The notes under the pieces were generated by a model that was given only the letters and a program-made list of their open reading frames with translations, did not search any database and had not been told where the DNA came from. 36,026 nucleotides of DNA. Source: Verrucomicrobiota bacterium (lineage in GTDB: Bacteria; Verrucomicrobiota; Verrucomicrobiia; Limisphaerales; CAIMTB01). Shown here piece after piece: positions 14,454-24,900 of the stretch. Location of the stretch: NCBI GenBank assembly GCA_963205105.1, contig CAUJJW010000181.1:1-36026 (forward strand), read 5' to 3'. Positions within the stretch are counted from its first letter, which is position 1, and each line of letters begins with the position of its first letter. Made by a program: the position numbers and the translations under genes.

Positions 14454-17117
14454 ATGAGTGTACGCACGCCACCCTGGTGGTGTTTCACCTTGGCCTTCGG
14501 ACGGCTAGCATTGCTCGGTTGGATGACGTGGATGGCATCCGAGTTGCACGGAGCGACATGGGTTTGCGGACACGCCCATCGTGGGGTTCCAGCGACCCAG
14601 TCCGCGGGCGGTGGACCCCGCCAGTACGCACCGGACCGTCGAGCGGACCTTCTGGATCTCGCGCTGGATGTGACTCCCGATTTCCGGGCCCGGACGGTGC
14701 AAGTGACCTCGGTGCTCAAGCTGGTCCCGATGGCGTTTCCCTTGGACCGGTTGGAGTTGGATGCCGTCCGGCTCAAGTTCGACTCCGTGGAGGCTTCGGA
14801 ACCGTTGGCTTCCTGGAGTTACGATGACGCCCAACTGATCCTGAACTTCCAGCCGCCCCTGCCCATCGGCCGGGAATTCACTGTAACCCTCCGAACCCGG
14901 GCAGAGCCGAAGCTGGGCCTGTATTTCCGGACCCCTGAAATGGGATTTCGCACGGAGGATGAGCACCTTTGGACCCAGGGAGAACCGGAGGAAGCCCGGC
15001 ATTGGTACCCCTCCTTCGACGCGCCGCATGAGAAATTCACCAGTTCAGTCACCTGCCGCGTTCCCGACACGATGGTGGTGTTGTCGAATGGCCGAAAACT
15101 CTCCGACGAGGCGGCTGCAGGTGGGATGCGAGTGGTGACTTGGCGGCAGGAATTGCCGCACTCCGGGTATCTGGTGTGCCTGGTGGCAGGTCGCTTCAAG
15201 TCGTTGGAGGATCGTTCAGGACGGGTCCCCCTGGCCTTCTGGACCCCGACCTCCCAGGCGGCGCAGGCCGAACGGAGTTTTGCCGGGACCGCCCAGATGC
15301 TGGAGTTCTTCGAGCGCGAAATCGGCCTGCCGTATCCCTGGCCAAAATACGATCAGGTGGTGGTCGACGACTTCACGTTCGGCGGGATGGAAAACACCAC
15401 GCTGACCGTGCTGCACGCGATGACGCTCGCCACCGATGCCTTCGAGACACTCTCCGACAGTCGCAGCCTGGTGGCGCACGAGATGGCACACCAGTGGTTC
15501 GGCAACCTCGTCACCTGCAAAGATTGGAGTCACCTCTGGCTCAACGAAGGATTCGCCACGTACTACGACGCCCTGCATGCGCGACATCGGTTGGGAGAGG
15601 ACGAATTCCGGGTGCAGATGTTCGAGAACGCCTCATCCGTGTTCAGCGCCGCGGATCGACGGCCGATGGTGACGCGAAGCTATCAGGATCCTTTGGAGCA
15701 GTTCGATAGCCGAGCCTATCCCAAGGGCGCCTGGGTGCTGCACATGCTTCGCCACCGCGTGGGCGAGGATCTGTTCCGTCGCGGGGTCCGACTCTGGCTC
15801 GAACGCTATTCCCACCGCTCCTCGACCACTGAGGAGTTCAGGGCGATTTGGGAAGAACTCACCGGCCGCAGCTTCGACCGGTTCTTCGATGAATATGTCT
15901 ACCACGGACTCTATCCGGAGCTTGAAGCGGACTACTCGTGGGATTCGACGCTGGGACAGGTCCGGTTGGGAATTCGACAAACCCAAAAAATCGAGGGCGA
16001 TGTGCTGCTCTTTGACGTGCCGCTAACCGTGAAATTCCAGTTGCCCGGGGGAGGCACCCTGCGGCGCGAGGTACGGATCCATCAGGCGCAGCAGGACTTC
16101 TATTTCGCCCTGCCCGCCGAGCCCGAATCGGTCCGGTTGGACCCCGACCTGGCCTTGCTGGCGAAGATTCGATTTGAGCCGCCGACCGCCATGTTGCACC
16201 GGCAAGTCTCCGACGCGACCGACCTGATCGGCCGACTGCTCGCGGTCGAAGTACTGGGCAAGCGGCAGGATGCCGACACGGTGGCGCAACTCACGCGCGC
16301 GCTGGGAACGGACGTCTCGCCGCACCTTCGGTCGGCGTGCGCCCGGGCGTTGGGCAAGATGCGCAACGATGCGGCGCGGGATGCCCTGGTGGCAGCCCGG
16401 CGGCAACCGGATGCCCGAGCCCGAATGGCAGTGGTTGAGGCCTTGGGGAACTTCGGAACGGATGCGGTTCGCGACACCTTGCTGGATGTGGCCGCCAACG
16501 ACCCCAACCCGGCCGTGGGACGCGCTGCGCTCGCTGCCCTGGGACGTTGGTCGACCGACGCGGTACAAGCGGTGGTGCGAGCGGAGTTGGATCGCCCCTC
16601 TTATCGAGACACCCGAGCCTCCGGCGCGGTGCAGGCCTTGCGCTCGATGGAACTTCCCCACAATGCGCCCGTGCTCGCGGCCTGGATACGGACCCGGGCG
16701 GAGACACTGGACCCCGACGTGTTGGGCGAAGCCTTGAAGGCGGCGGGACACCTCGGCAGACATCTGGAAGACCGCACCGCCGTGGGAGATGTCCTGCTGC
16801 GACACCTGAACAGCCCACGGTCCGCGACGCGGTGGTCGGCGATCTCAGGCCTGGGCTCGCTGGGGGATTTGCGGGCGGTGCCAGCGCTCGAGGCCATGGC
16901 CAGGGCTCAACAGGATGACCCGTTCCGGCAGCCGGCAGAACAAGCGCTGAAAGCGTTGCGGGAGCAGCGCACGCCGGGAGCTGAACTGAGCAGCGTGCGC
17001 GAGGAGTTGGAGCGTGTGCGCGAGGAAAACCGCGTGTTTCGTGAGGAACTGGAGCGCCTGAAGCGCCGGGTGGAAGAATCGCTGGGTCCCAAGACCAACG
17101 CACCGGTTTCGCCCTGA
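14454..17117 (+). CDS. Secreted M1-family zinc aminopeptidase with HEAT repeats
   Basis: This 887-residue metalloprotease probably removes N-terminal residues from peptides in the periplasm or outside the cell. The signal peptide is MSVRTPPWWCFTLAF and on, with cleavage near ELHGA (residue 34). An M1 N-terminal beta domain (about 60-240) precedes the catalytic domain: exopeptidase motif GGMEN at 310-314, zinc motif HEMAH at 342-346 with the third ligand E365 in WLNEGFATY, and a candidate catalytic tyrosine Y422 in AYPKGAW. Residues about 585-845 are HEAT-like repeats (VEALGNFGTDAVRDTLLDVA and similar), and 850-880 a charged coiled coil. ATG 14454 is chosen because it gives a proper leader; ATG 14397 and the frame up to 14259 are alternatives. 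The beta-repeat protein follows 116 bp downstream. Confidence 0.93.
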   Translation: MSVRTPPWWCFTLAFGRLALLGWMTWMASELHGATWVCGHAHRGVPATQSAGGGPRQYAPDRRADLLDLALDVTPDFRARTVQVTSVLKLVPMAFPLDRLELDAVRLKFDSVEASEPLASWSYDDAQLILNFQPPLPIGREFTVTLRTRAEPKLGLYFRTPEMGFRTEDEHLWTQGEPEEARHWYPSFDAPHEKFTSSVTCRVPDTMVVLSNGRKLSDEAAAGGMRVVTWRQELPHSGYLVCLVAGRFKSLEDRSGRVPLAFWTPTSQAAQAERSFAGTAQMLEFFEREIGLPYPWPKYDQVVVDDFTFGGMENTTLTVLHAMTLATDAFETLSDSRSLVAHEMAHQWFGNLVTCKDWSHLWLNEGFATYYDALHARHRLGEDEFRVQMFENASSVFSAADRRPMVTRSYQDPLEQFDSRAYPKGAWVLHMLRHRVGEDLFRRGVRLWLERYSHRSSTTEEFRAIWEELTGRSFDRFFDEYVYHGLYPELEADYSWDSTLGQVRLGIRQTQKIEGDVLLFDVPLTVKFQLPGGGTLRREVRIHQAQQDFYFALPAEPESVRLDPDLALLAKIRFEPPTAMLHRQVSDATDLIGRLLAVEVLGKRQDADTVAQLTRALGTDVSPHLRSACARALGKMRNDAARDALVAARRQPDARARMAVVEALGNFGTDAVRDTLLDVAANDPNPAVGRAALAALGRWSTDAVQAVVRAELDRPSYRDTRASGAVQALRSMELPHNAPVLAAWIRTRAETLDPDVLGEALKAAGHLGRHLEDRTAVGDVLLRHLNSPRSATRWSAISGLGSLGDLRAVPALEAMARAQQDDPFRQPAEQALKALREQRTPGAELSSVREELERVREENRVFREELERLKRRVEESLGPKTNAPVSP

Positions 17118-17233
17118 GCCGCGGGACCGCTGGCGAATGGCGGCGAGGCATCGTGACGCCCAGCGGAGGCAGACCGCACATGAGTGAAAACAAGATTGCT
17201 GGGAGACGATGACTCTTGTTGGTTGTGAGATTG

Positions 17234-20200
17234 ATGAAGATCTCCGGAATAGGCCTCGCCCGGTTCACGGCCGTTTCGTGCCTTTGGGTGTTCGGGTTGG
17301 GAGCAGACCGAGAGATTTCCGCCCAACCCATCTCGGCAGGTTTCGGATGGAAGACCGCGCAGAGCGGCAGTTTGAGCACCGCCAGCAATTGGGAAGTGAA
17401 TGATGAACGCCTGATGGTGAAGCCGTTCGTCGACAACACCGCCACCGTTCCCCCGCGCTCCGGCGACAGTGTTCTGTTTCCCAATGTCGCCGGGGCCTAC
17501 ACCGTTGACTTGACCGGCGCCCCTCCCCTGAAGCTCTTCTACTTCAACGGCATTTCGCAGGCTTCCTTTGTCCTGTCGGGCGGGTTGGTGGTGGATGAAT
17601 TCTTCACGCCGACGGCCGGGACAATCCTCTTCAGGGGCGGTGGTTCGCTGACGGCGGCCAAGTTTTACTACTCGGGAGGCCAGATGATTCTGGAGGGCGT
17701 GCTGGGGCGTTTGCATGGCATTCCCCTGGCTGGTGGCGGGGGATCCAGCGACCCCGCCCACCGCAACCGGCTGTTGCTGGTGAGGCAGGGTGGAAAACTG
17801 GTGACCACGGGCAGGGCCAATGTTCCCAGCGTGACGCTGGAGGACGGCTCGGAATGGGACCACCAAGGCGAACCCGAAAACTGCTGTGGCGTCACCCTGC
17901 TGGGGGGGAGTCGTTTCAAGGCGGCGGTGACCGAGTCCCGGAGCGGAGGGATGTACGGCGCAGGAGCCAGCACCTTTCAGATCGATGATTTCACCGGCTA
18001 CGAAGTCCAGTTGAGCAGCGGCAGCCGGATGATGAACCGCACAGCAACGGCCGGTTCCGATCCACAACGTCAGACCACGTTTGTGGACGGCCCAGGCTCG
18101 GTTTGGCAGGTGGACGAAACTTTCAGTGTGTTAGGCGCCAACGCCGTGTTCATCCGCAACGGCGGCACCATGACGATTGGGCGCGGACACTTCGACAATT
18201 TCGGCGGAGGGGCGCTCGTGGTGACCGGAACAGGCTCTTCGCTCCAGATTCGTGAGTCTCTTGAAATTGAGAACTACGGCACCGTGCGCGCTGAAACCGG
18301 CGGGTTGGTGACGTTGCCGCAAGCCCGTTTCCGGGGAACCGGCGCCTTCCTGATCTCCAAGGGTCCCGGCGCAGAATTTCGCGCTTCGGGCCCGCTGGTG
18401 TTGCACCGCGGCACGGTGCAAGTGCGAGAAGGAGGACGGGGCAACGCACCGCATTTAACGGTGCACGAAGGCACAGTCCAGGTGTGGCACCCAGGGTCGG
18501 TCCTGACCCTGGCCGGAAACCTGGAGGTGGGCATCGAAGGAGTCGCCCAGGCCGACATCGATGCGGGTGCCAAAATCATGTCGGGAGCAGGTTTTGTCGG
18601 CGGAACCCAGCAAGGCGAAGGAACGGTCTCCATCGAAGGTTCGGACGCGGAATGGGACCTCAAGGATGGCGGCTTCATCGGCGACGCGGGCAAGGGGCTG
18701 GTGTTCCTGACCGAAGGAGGGAAGCTGAAGGCATCAGGGCAAGGTGCCGGGCTGGCGCTGGGCTTCGGCACAACCGGCAAAGGGACGGTTCGAATTTCCA
18801 CGAAGGGCGCATTGGACGCGCGCTCCGCGACGGTGGCGGTGGGAATGGATGGGGAGGGATTGCTGTCCATCAACGGGGAAGGCTCGATGACAGCGAGGGA
18901 CTTGCTTATCGGAGAATCGGCTTTCACCAATCGGGTGCTGTTATCCGGCAGTGGCGCGACCTTAACCGTGCTGGGGGAATTGGTGGCCGGGAACGGCGGC
19001 ACGGGTGTTCTGCAACTCAGGCAGGGTGCACGCGCGGAAACACTCGATCTGCGGGTGGGGGTTGAATCCACCCACCGAAGCGGCGGCGTGGGAGTTGGGA
19101 CGGTCTCCATCGAGGGAGAGAACAGCCTGTTGACGGTGGCGGACCGGTTCTCGATCGGATCGAGCGAGATCGGGGTGCTGGCGGTCAGTTCGGGGGCACA
19201 TCTGGTTTTTCAGGGAGAGGAAGCGGTCGTCGGAGGCGAAGGGGTCGGTGTCTTGGCGGTGACAGGCGCGCAGTCGCGCATGGATGCGGTGGCAGGCGTG
19301 GTTCAGGTGGGTGTCCAAGGCGTGGGAACACTGGAGGTCAGCAACGGCGGACAATTGCGAAGCCGCGCGGGGAAAGTGGGAATGGACAACGCGGGCCAGG
19401 TGATCGTGGGCAACCGCGATGCGCGATGGGAAGTGGGGGGTGACCTCGAAATCGGGATCGATGATGTTGCGGTGTTCACCTTGGATGACCAAGCGGAAGT
19501 CCGGGCGGACAAGGTGTTCGCAGGACGCCAGGAAGGAGCGACCGCCACAGTGTTCGTTCTGCGCCAAGCGTTGTGGCGGGTGGAGAAGGAACTGGCCATT
19601 GCCGAAGCAGGCGCCGCCGCGATGGTTCTTCAGAATGGCGGGCGACTGGTGCTTCAAGCCGGCCCCCTGGATCTGGCGTCGATGCCTCAGGGCAGAGCCC
19701 GGTTGAGCATCGAACTGCCCGGCTCGATTCTATCGGCCTCGAATTCTCTCGCGGACATTGGCGGGCGGGGGGAGGCGGGCGTGCAGATCGTGGGTGGCGG
19801 GCAGTTCCATACCGGCCCGGCCCGAATCGGGGTGGAGGCTAACGCATTGGGGCAAGTGTTCGTGGCCGGCCCGGGATCGCGCTGGACGGTGGAAGGAGAA
19901 TTGCACGTTGGAGGTGAAGGCCAAGCCCTGCTGAAAGTGGATGACCGGGGTGAAGTGGTGGTCCACGGACCGCTCATCCTGGGGCCGGGTGCCGCTCTGG
20001 AAGGCGAAGGCACGATTCTCGCCACGGAATTCATCCATTCGGGAGTGATCTCTCCGGGCCATTCGCCAGGCACGCTGCGCCTCGAAGGAAGTCTTCGTTT
20101 GCAGCCCGCCAGCCGTACGATCATCGAGATCGGTGGAGTGGAGGCGGGTGCCCGCCATGACGTCGTCAACGTGTTGCGGGGCCAGGTCTCTTTGGGCGGG

Positions 20201-20605
20201 CAACTGGTGCTCAAATTCATCAACGGATTTGCGCCCCTACGGGATCAGGTATTCAGCTTCCTCACCGCGGCAGGCGGGATTGCAGGGAGCTTTAGCGAGG
20301 TGTTGATCGAAGGTTTGGCACCGGGGTTTCAACAGGAGCTGCGTCCCAGCAGCGATGGCACCCGCCTGGCTCTGGCAGCGCTGAGTGATGGGGTGGCGGC
20401 CTCGGAGATGGAACAGCCCCGGCTGTCCATCACCCGGTTTGGCCCGCAAATTGTGGTCGAATGTGCCTCCCCTACCCCGGGCTTCATCCTGCAAACCAGC
20501 ACCCTGGGCACTCCGACAACCTGGAGCAGCATCGCGAGCAACGCGCATCGGCTCAGCTTCTCCCCGAACGACCGGGCACGGCTTTTCCGCATGGTTCAGC
20601 CGTGA
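17234..20605 (+). CDS. Large exported T5SS/PEP-CTERM-associated beta-repeat protein
   Basis: This 1123-residue protein has a signal peptide (MKISGIGLARF, hydrophobic core, cleavage near ISA). It then shows an autotransporter-associated opening (WKTAQSGSLSTASNWEVND) and some twenty short beta repeats at about 140-960. These follow the T5SS/PEP-CTERM-associated pattern: a strand ending in W, then 'LEVGxxGxGxLxVxNGGxL', as in VQVGVQGVGTLEVSNGGQLR. They predict a long right-handed beta solenoid. Residues about 990-1050 (GVISPGHSPGTL, VNVLRGQVSLGGQLVLKF) match the C-terminal part of such passenger domains. The last 65 residues form the recurring terminal module ending RLFRMVQP. No beta-barrel or PEP-CTERM anchor is visible. 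ATG 17234 follows GTGAGA; TTG 17216 is upstream in frame. The gene ends 9 bp from the convergent signal peptidase gene. Confidence 0.88.
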   Translation: MKISGIGLARFTAVSCLWVFGLGADREISAQPISAGFGWKTAQSGSLSTASNWEVNDERLMVKPFVDNTATVPPRSGDSVLFPNVAGAYTVDLTGAPPLKLFYFNGISQASFVLSGGLVVDEFFTPTAGTILFRGGGSLTAAKFYYSGGQMILEGVLGRLHGIPLAGGGGSSDPAHRNRLLLVRQGGKLVTTGRANVPSVTLEDGSEWDHQGEPENCCGVTLLGGSRFKAAVTESRSGGMYGAGASTFQIDDFTGYEVQLSSGSRMMNRTATAGSDPQRQTTFVDGPGSVWQVDETFSVLGANAVFIRNGGTMTIGRGHFDNFGGGALVVTGTGSSLQIRESLEIENYGTVRAETGGLVTLPQARFRGTGAFLISKGPGAEFRASGPLVLHRGTVQVREGGRGNAPHLTVHEGTVQVWHPGSVLTLAGNLEVGIEGVAQADIDAGAKIMSGAGFVGGTQQGEGTVSIEGSDAEWDLKDGGFIGDAGKGLVFLTEGGKLKASGQGAGLALGFGTTGKGTVRISTKGALDARSATVAVGMDGEGLLSINGEGSMTARDLLIGESAFTNRVLLSGSGATLTVLGELVAGNGGTGVLQLRQGARAETLDLRVGVESTHRSGGVGVGTVSIEGENSLLTVADRFSIGSSEIGVLAVSSGAHLVFQGEEAVVGGEGVGVLAVTGAQSRMDAVAGVVQVGVQGVGTLEVSNGGQLRSRAGKVGMDNAGQVIVGNRDARWEVGGDLEIGIDDVAVFTLDDQAEVRADKVFAGRQEGATATVFVLRQALWRVEKELAIAEAGAAAMVLQNGGRLVLQAGPLDLASMPQGRARLSIELPGSILSASNSLADIGGRGEAGVQIVGGGQFHTGPARIGVEANALGQVFVAGPGSRWTVEGELHVGGEGQALLKVDDRGEVVVHGPLILGPGAALEGEGTILATEFIHSGVISPGHSPGTLRLEGSLRLQPASRTIIEIGGVEAGARHDVVNVLRGQVSLGGQLVLKFINGFAPLRDQVFSFLTAAGGIAGSFSEVLIEGLAPGFQQELRPSSDGTRLALAALSDGVAASEMEQPRLSITRFGPQIVVECASPTPGFILQTSTLGTPTTWSSIASNAHRLSFSPNDRARLFRMVQP

Positions 20606-20614
20606 AGCTCCCAC

Positions 20615-21139
20615 TCATTGTCGACGCCATCGCTCAGGCCACAGAGTCACTTGGGCCACCACCTTCCCGACAATCTCGTTTCGAGTGATCACCGCGTGGA
20701 CCGTTGGCTCCGACGACAATGTCCGGTTGTCACCGAGAATGGCATAGCTTCCGGGAGCCAGAAGTCCCGGTCGTATGTCCATGTCACCCGAAATCACCGG
20801 ATAGTTCGCTACCCGAGCCACATCATCGACATAGACCAGGCCGGACTTCACTTCGACGATCTGCCCGGGCAATCCGACGATCCGTTTCAGGACGTAGCCG
20901 TTGTGGAGGAGCACAAGAACCACATCCGCCTCCCTGGGTGGATTCGAGTGAAAAGCTTTCGAATCAACCACCATGAGATCCCCCGACTTGAACGTGGGAC
21001 GCATGCTCTCCCCCAACACGATGGCGAGCCGGAATCGCTCCGCCAGGACGAAGATTCCGGCGGAAATCAGTAAGAAACTGACCCATCCTGCACGCACTCG
21101 TGGTTTCATTCGCAGGGAGCGGGATGGCTCACTCCTCAC
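20615..21139 (-). CDS. lepB: Type I signal peptidase (S26A)
   Basis: This 174-residue enzyme cleaves signal peptides at the outer face of the cytoplasmic membrane. One membrane helix (about 18-34) precedes the catalytic serine S45 in GESMRPTF and the general-base lysine K85 in YVLKRIVGLPGQ. The conserved GDNR box follows in ILGDNRTLSSEP, where SSEP replaces the usual S-x-DSR, a mild deviation. It is short, with one membrane segment, as in Gram-positive-type enzymes. GTG 21139 is chosen because AAGGA lies 5 bases upstream and the codon overlaps the stop of the preceding gene (GTGA, 21136-21139), giving translational coupling; ATG 21109 is the alternative. Its position among many exported proteins suggests a dedicated peptidase, but that is inference. 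Confidence 0.93.
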   Translation of the reverse strand: MRSEPSRSLRMKPRVRAGWVSFLLISAGIFVLAERFRLAIVLGESMRPTFKSGDLMVVDSKAFHSNPPREADVVLVLLHNGYVLKRIVGLPGQIVEVKSGLVYVDDVARVANYPVISGDMDIRPGLLAPGSYAILGDNRTLSSEPTVHAVITRNEIVGKVVAQVTLWPERWRRQ

Positions 21140-21837
21140 GGTTCCTTGATTGTCCCGACTGAAGCCGGATGCCCTTCAGGAGCGGTCGCAAATGGGGAGG
21201 GAATCTGGGCGACGTGAAGGATCGCCCTCTCGATCTGGGCCTCCCGGCCAACCTGTCGCGCGATCCGACGAGCCCGTTCCGATTCCGCCGCCACCAGGCG
21301 CGTTGTGGGATGTTGGTAAGCCAAGCCCAAATACACATCGAGCCATCGATCCCACTCCTCCTGCCTTCCCAAGTTAATCAGCAGCGTCTGTACCATAGCC
21401 ACGGCCTGATCCGTGCCAGAGAATTCCTCGATCAGAAACTCAATCTTGCCAGTGACACTGGCGTCCATTTCAAGCGTTGACTCACTCGCTCGCACCGTTC
21501 CAGAGCCCGATTCACGGCGGAGAGATTCGACATATCGTTGGCGCAATCGGTCGAGTTCCGCTTTGACGGCCTGCACTTCCGAGAAGGATTCGCTCAAGGT
21601 CACATCGGCGGTGCTCGGCCGAGGGTTCGATCTTTCCCGGCCTGATCCGAAGTGAATCACCTCCGCCAAGCAGTAACCCGTGACGAGCGCCAGGAACAGG
21701 GTCCAACCCCTTCCCCTGGGAATCTCCGTCTTCCGAAACCGAAGCCATCGAAGTACGGACGACGATGTTTGCCGCAGCTTGCGGGGGACAAGTTCTGCCA
21801 GGGGGACCGAGGGCGAGGAAGACAGGGAAGGTTTCAT
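21136..21837 (-). CDS. Single-pass membrane protein of unknown function, coupled to signal peptidase
   Basis: This 233-residue protein is not recognised. It has a basic N-terminus, one membrane helix at about 44-63 (GWTLFLALVTGYCLAEVIHF), a coiled coil at about 79-110 (FSEVQAVKAELDRLRQRYVE) and a helical domain at 125-215 (TLLINLGRQEEWDRWLDVYL) that could be TPR-like. Orientation with the bulk outside is likely given the charges. GAAGG lies just before ATG 21837. The stop overlaps the signal peptidase start by 4 bp, so the two products are made together and may form a complex or share a substrate. Confidence 0.75.
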   Translation of the reverse strand: MKPSLSSSPSVPLAELVPRKLRQTSSSVLRWLRFRKTEIPRGRGWTLFLALVTGYCLAEVIHFGSGRERSNPRPSTADVTLSESFSEVQAVKAELDRLRQRYVESLRRESGSGTVRASESTLEMDASVTGKIEFLIEEFSGTDQAVAMVQTLLINLGRQEEWDRWLDVYLGLAYQHPTTRLVAAESERARRIARQVGREAQIERAILHVAQIPSPFATAPEGHPASVGTIKEP

Positions 21838-21857
21838 AAGCCTTCATGTGTAGTCCT

Positions 21858-21886
21858 ATGCAACCTTCGAGGATTACAGTTGTCAA
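21858..21886 (-). promoter_or_regulatory. Candidate promoter of the membrane protein/signal peptidase operon
   Basis: On the minus strand a perfect TTGACA (21886-21881) is followed after 17 bases by TTGCAT (21863-21858), which matches the -10 consensus at three of six positions. The ATG is at 21837. The -35 element is convincing but the -10 is poor, so this is tentative. Confidence 0.3.
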
Positions 21887-21937
21887 CACGAGATTGGGTG
21901 GCCTCCCTGGGAATGACCATCCATTCCGCCGGCAGCG

Positions 21938-24900
21938 TCATTCCACGGCGACCACCCGGTAGTAGGCCTGGGGTCCTCCAATGAAGCCGACTCCCGGCAC
22001 CCGTCGGGGGAGCGCGACCCAGGAGTCGGCAGTTCGAGACAGGCTCTTCACCGTCCCGAAATGGGACCAGCTCGTGAGGTCGGTTGAGCGCTGAACCTGG
22101 TAGGTCCGGCCCTGCGGGCCTTCGATTCGGAGGCGCAACCGGTTGGGTGTCCGGAAACCAAAGGGCTCCGACAAGGCAAGGAGCGGAGCGTCGGTAAAGA
22201 TCGCGGTGACGGACTTGCTGTCATCCATCCGAAGTTCCAGCGGGTTCGCCGTGCCGGAAGCGTCTCCGCTCCACCTCAGGAAGCGTTGTCCCGCTTTTGG
22301 CAACGCCTGAAGCGTCAGGGTCACTCCGATCGGATGGCGGTTTCCGGCGGGAACACTTTCCAAACGGCCACTGCCCTGCACGCCCAGGGTCAGCGCGGAT
22401 TCCCCGGGCGGCAATGGTGCGAACAACGCCGAGACCGTGGGCGTCGCTTCGCGAACAACCACGTCCAGGGGGCTCCGCTCGCCGACACCAAGATCCCCCC
22501 AGCGGACGAAGTAGGAGCCAGCGGCCGGAATGGCAGTGAGCCGGACCGGGTCGAACCCAACCGTCTCGCCATCGGCGGGATCCATGGTGATGGTTCCGGC
22601 GCCTGAAACCGTGGTCGACAGCCGGGTACCAAACACCGCGACGGCCGTGGCTTCCCCGGTCATGGTCAGCGCGTTAGTGGGAATGGTGCCTCTCGCCCTG
22701 TCGGCCCAGTGTCGGAAATCCCAGCCGGGGTCCGGGATGGCTCGGATCTCGGCCGTCCTATCGCTGTAGTACCCGTTTGCATGAACGAACGGGGACGTCT
22801 CGAGCACCCGGCCCTCGCCGAGAACCTCGGTCCGGAACTGGTAATAGGTGAATCCGCCCGGGCTGCTGGCGTCGAATTCAGCCACGACGTTCCGGTGTCG
22901 GTCCATGACGACCACCGGCTCGTGCCAGGGCGTTGGGTTGATGTCACCCGACCAGCCTCGAAGGTAGGCCAACGGCAGACCGCCGGGGACGAGATCCTGG
23001 ATCGGACGGAGGCGCACCACCGTATTGCTGGGATAGAGCCCGCCCGAGGGGGTTAGTTCCACCTTCCCAGGGCCCACCGATCGGACCGATAGGCGAAACA
23101 GCGGTCCCTGGGCGGCCAAATCGGGTTCGAACTCCGCGCCGACGGCCTTGTCGCCGTCCATGGAGAGTTCCAGCACGTGGTTGGCGCCCGTTCCGTGGCC
23201 CGTCCAGCGAGCCAATTTCCAAGCGAAGGCAGGCCGTGCGTAGAGCCGGACCGTTCGACCCGGAACGTACGCGCCCTCGGGTGGGTCGATGCCCACGGAG
23301 CCGTTGCCGACAACGTTTACGGACAGGCGATGGCGACGCTCGGTAGCGAAGCGGATCTGGACCGGCCCGACCGAGGTGGAGTCGCCGAAGTCCCGCCTGA
23401 AGGACAACGCACGGAGGGTGCGGTCGGCGGCGATCCGAAACGGCCCCGAGTAGGCGGTGGATTCGGCCGTGGGCAAGGATCCGTCCAGCGTGTAGACGAC
23501 CGTCGCGTTCGGATAACTGGAGACGAACGACACCTCGACGTCGGGAGTATCGACCGTGGCGGTTTCCCCCGCGACTCGTTCGCCATTGAGGAAGGCCGCC
23601 AGGGCGCCAGCCGGGGCGAAGTCTGCTTCGTAGGCGCCGATGTCCGGGCGCGGTCCCACGATGCGCGCGTCTCCGCGCTGATCGGTGGAGAGAGCCGGAT
23701 CGGCCGTCGCGGCATCGATCGCGGGGCTGTTGGCGAGGAGGGCCTGCGTGGGGGTCGGACCCCCATTCATTCTGAGGCTCTCGATCCTGGGTAAAACCCC
23801 GACCCGATCGGCGGGGGAAAGGCCGACGATGCCATGCGCCTCCCGGATCAGGTTGACTCCCTCGCTCAGCACCGGGCCCGAGCCGTCCGAGGGGGTGAGC
23901 AGTCGGGTTGCGGCGTTGTCGGCGATCAGGGTGTTGCGGAGGGTGAGAGTACCCGATTCATTGGCAAAGCCGCCTCCGGACGACGGCGCCTCGAAGAAAG
24001 TTGGACCGAAAATGGGGTCCCCATACAAAACGCCGGGGAAGGCTTCATTGGCCGTCAACGTGCAGTGAATCAACTCGACGCGTCCGGTCGTCACGCAAAC
24101 GCCACCTCCGAGGGCGACGCCTCCGAGTCGGAGTGCCGAGGCAGTCATCAGACCGCCTTGGGCCCGGTTCCCAATGAACGTGCTGTTCACGACCGAGACG
24201 GCGCCCGACTGGACGCCGAGCCCACCACCGCAGGCCCGAGTGGGGGCGTCGCCGGTGGCCTGGCCTTCCTCGGCGATGTTGTTGTGGAAGGTGGACCGCT
24301 GAACGGTGTGGGTCGAGCTCCGGACGAAAACGCCACCTCCGGCGCCTTCGCCATTGGGAGCGCCCTTCGCCCCATTCTCGGTGAACGTGCAGTCTTGGAT
24401 CAGCAGCATGCCGGTATTGGCGAACACGGCACCACCGAAGCCGCCGCCGCCTTGGCCTGGGTTTCCAGCGGAACCGCCGGGGCCGCCTTCGGCTCGATTC
24501 GCTTCGAGCTGGCACCGAAGGAGGGTCGCGCTGCCGTCGAAGAGGAACACCGCCCCACCGAGTCCACCACCGCCACCGCCGCTGCCGGGATTGGCGATGA
24601 TGGGATTCCGGAAGCCGTCCCCTCCGACTCCTCCCCCGAACTCGCTCCCGCCTGCGGCGCCACCCCCCAAGACTCCTCCCGACGGCACGCTGCCGCCCCC
24701 ACCGCCTCCGCCCATTCCACCGTCGGTTCCGGGCGACCCAGGTGCTCCACCAGCACCGCCGTTCGGCGCTCCACCCGAGCCTACGGGTGCCGACACTGCC
24801 GCCGAGCCGCCGCCAGCGCCGCCCACCGCGGCGTTGTTGAAGAATCGGGAATCCAAAACCTGCAGATGCCCCGCCTGTGAGAAGATGCCTCCGCCCAATC

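Noticed and set aside
16291..17484. 397-codon minus-strand frame
   Set aside because: Antisense to the aminopeptidase HEAT region; proline/arginine-rich with no domain.
17240..20100. Possible tandem DNA repeat or CRISPR in the beta-solenoid gene
   Set aside because: The repetition is at protein level only; spacing and bases vary and there are no identical direct repeats with unique spacers.
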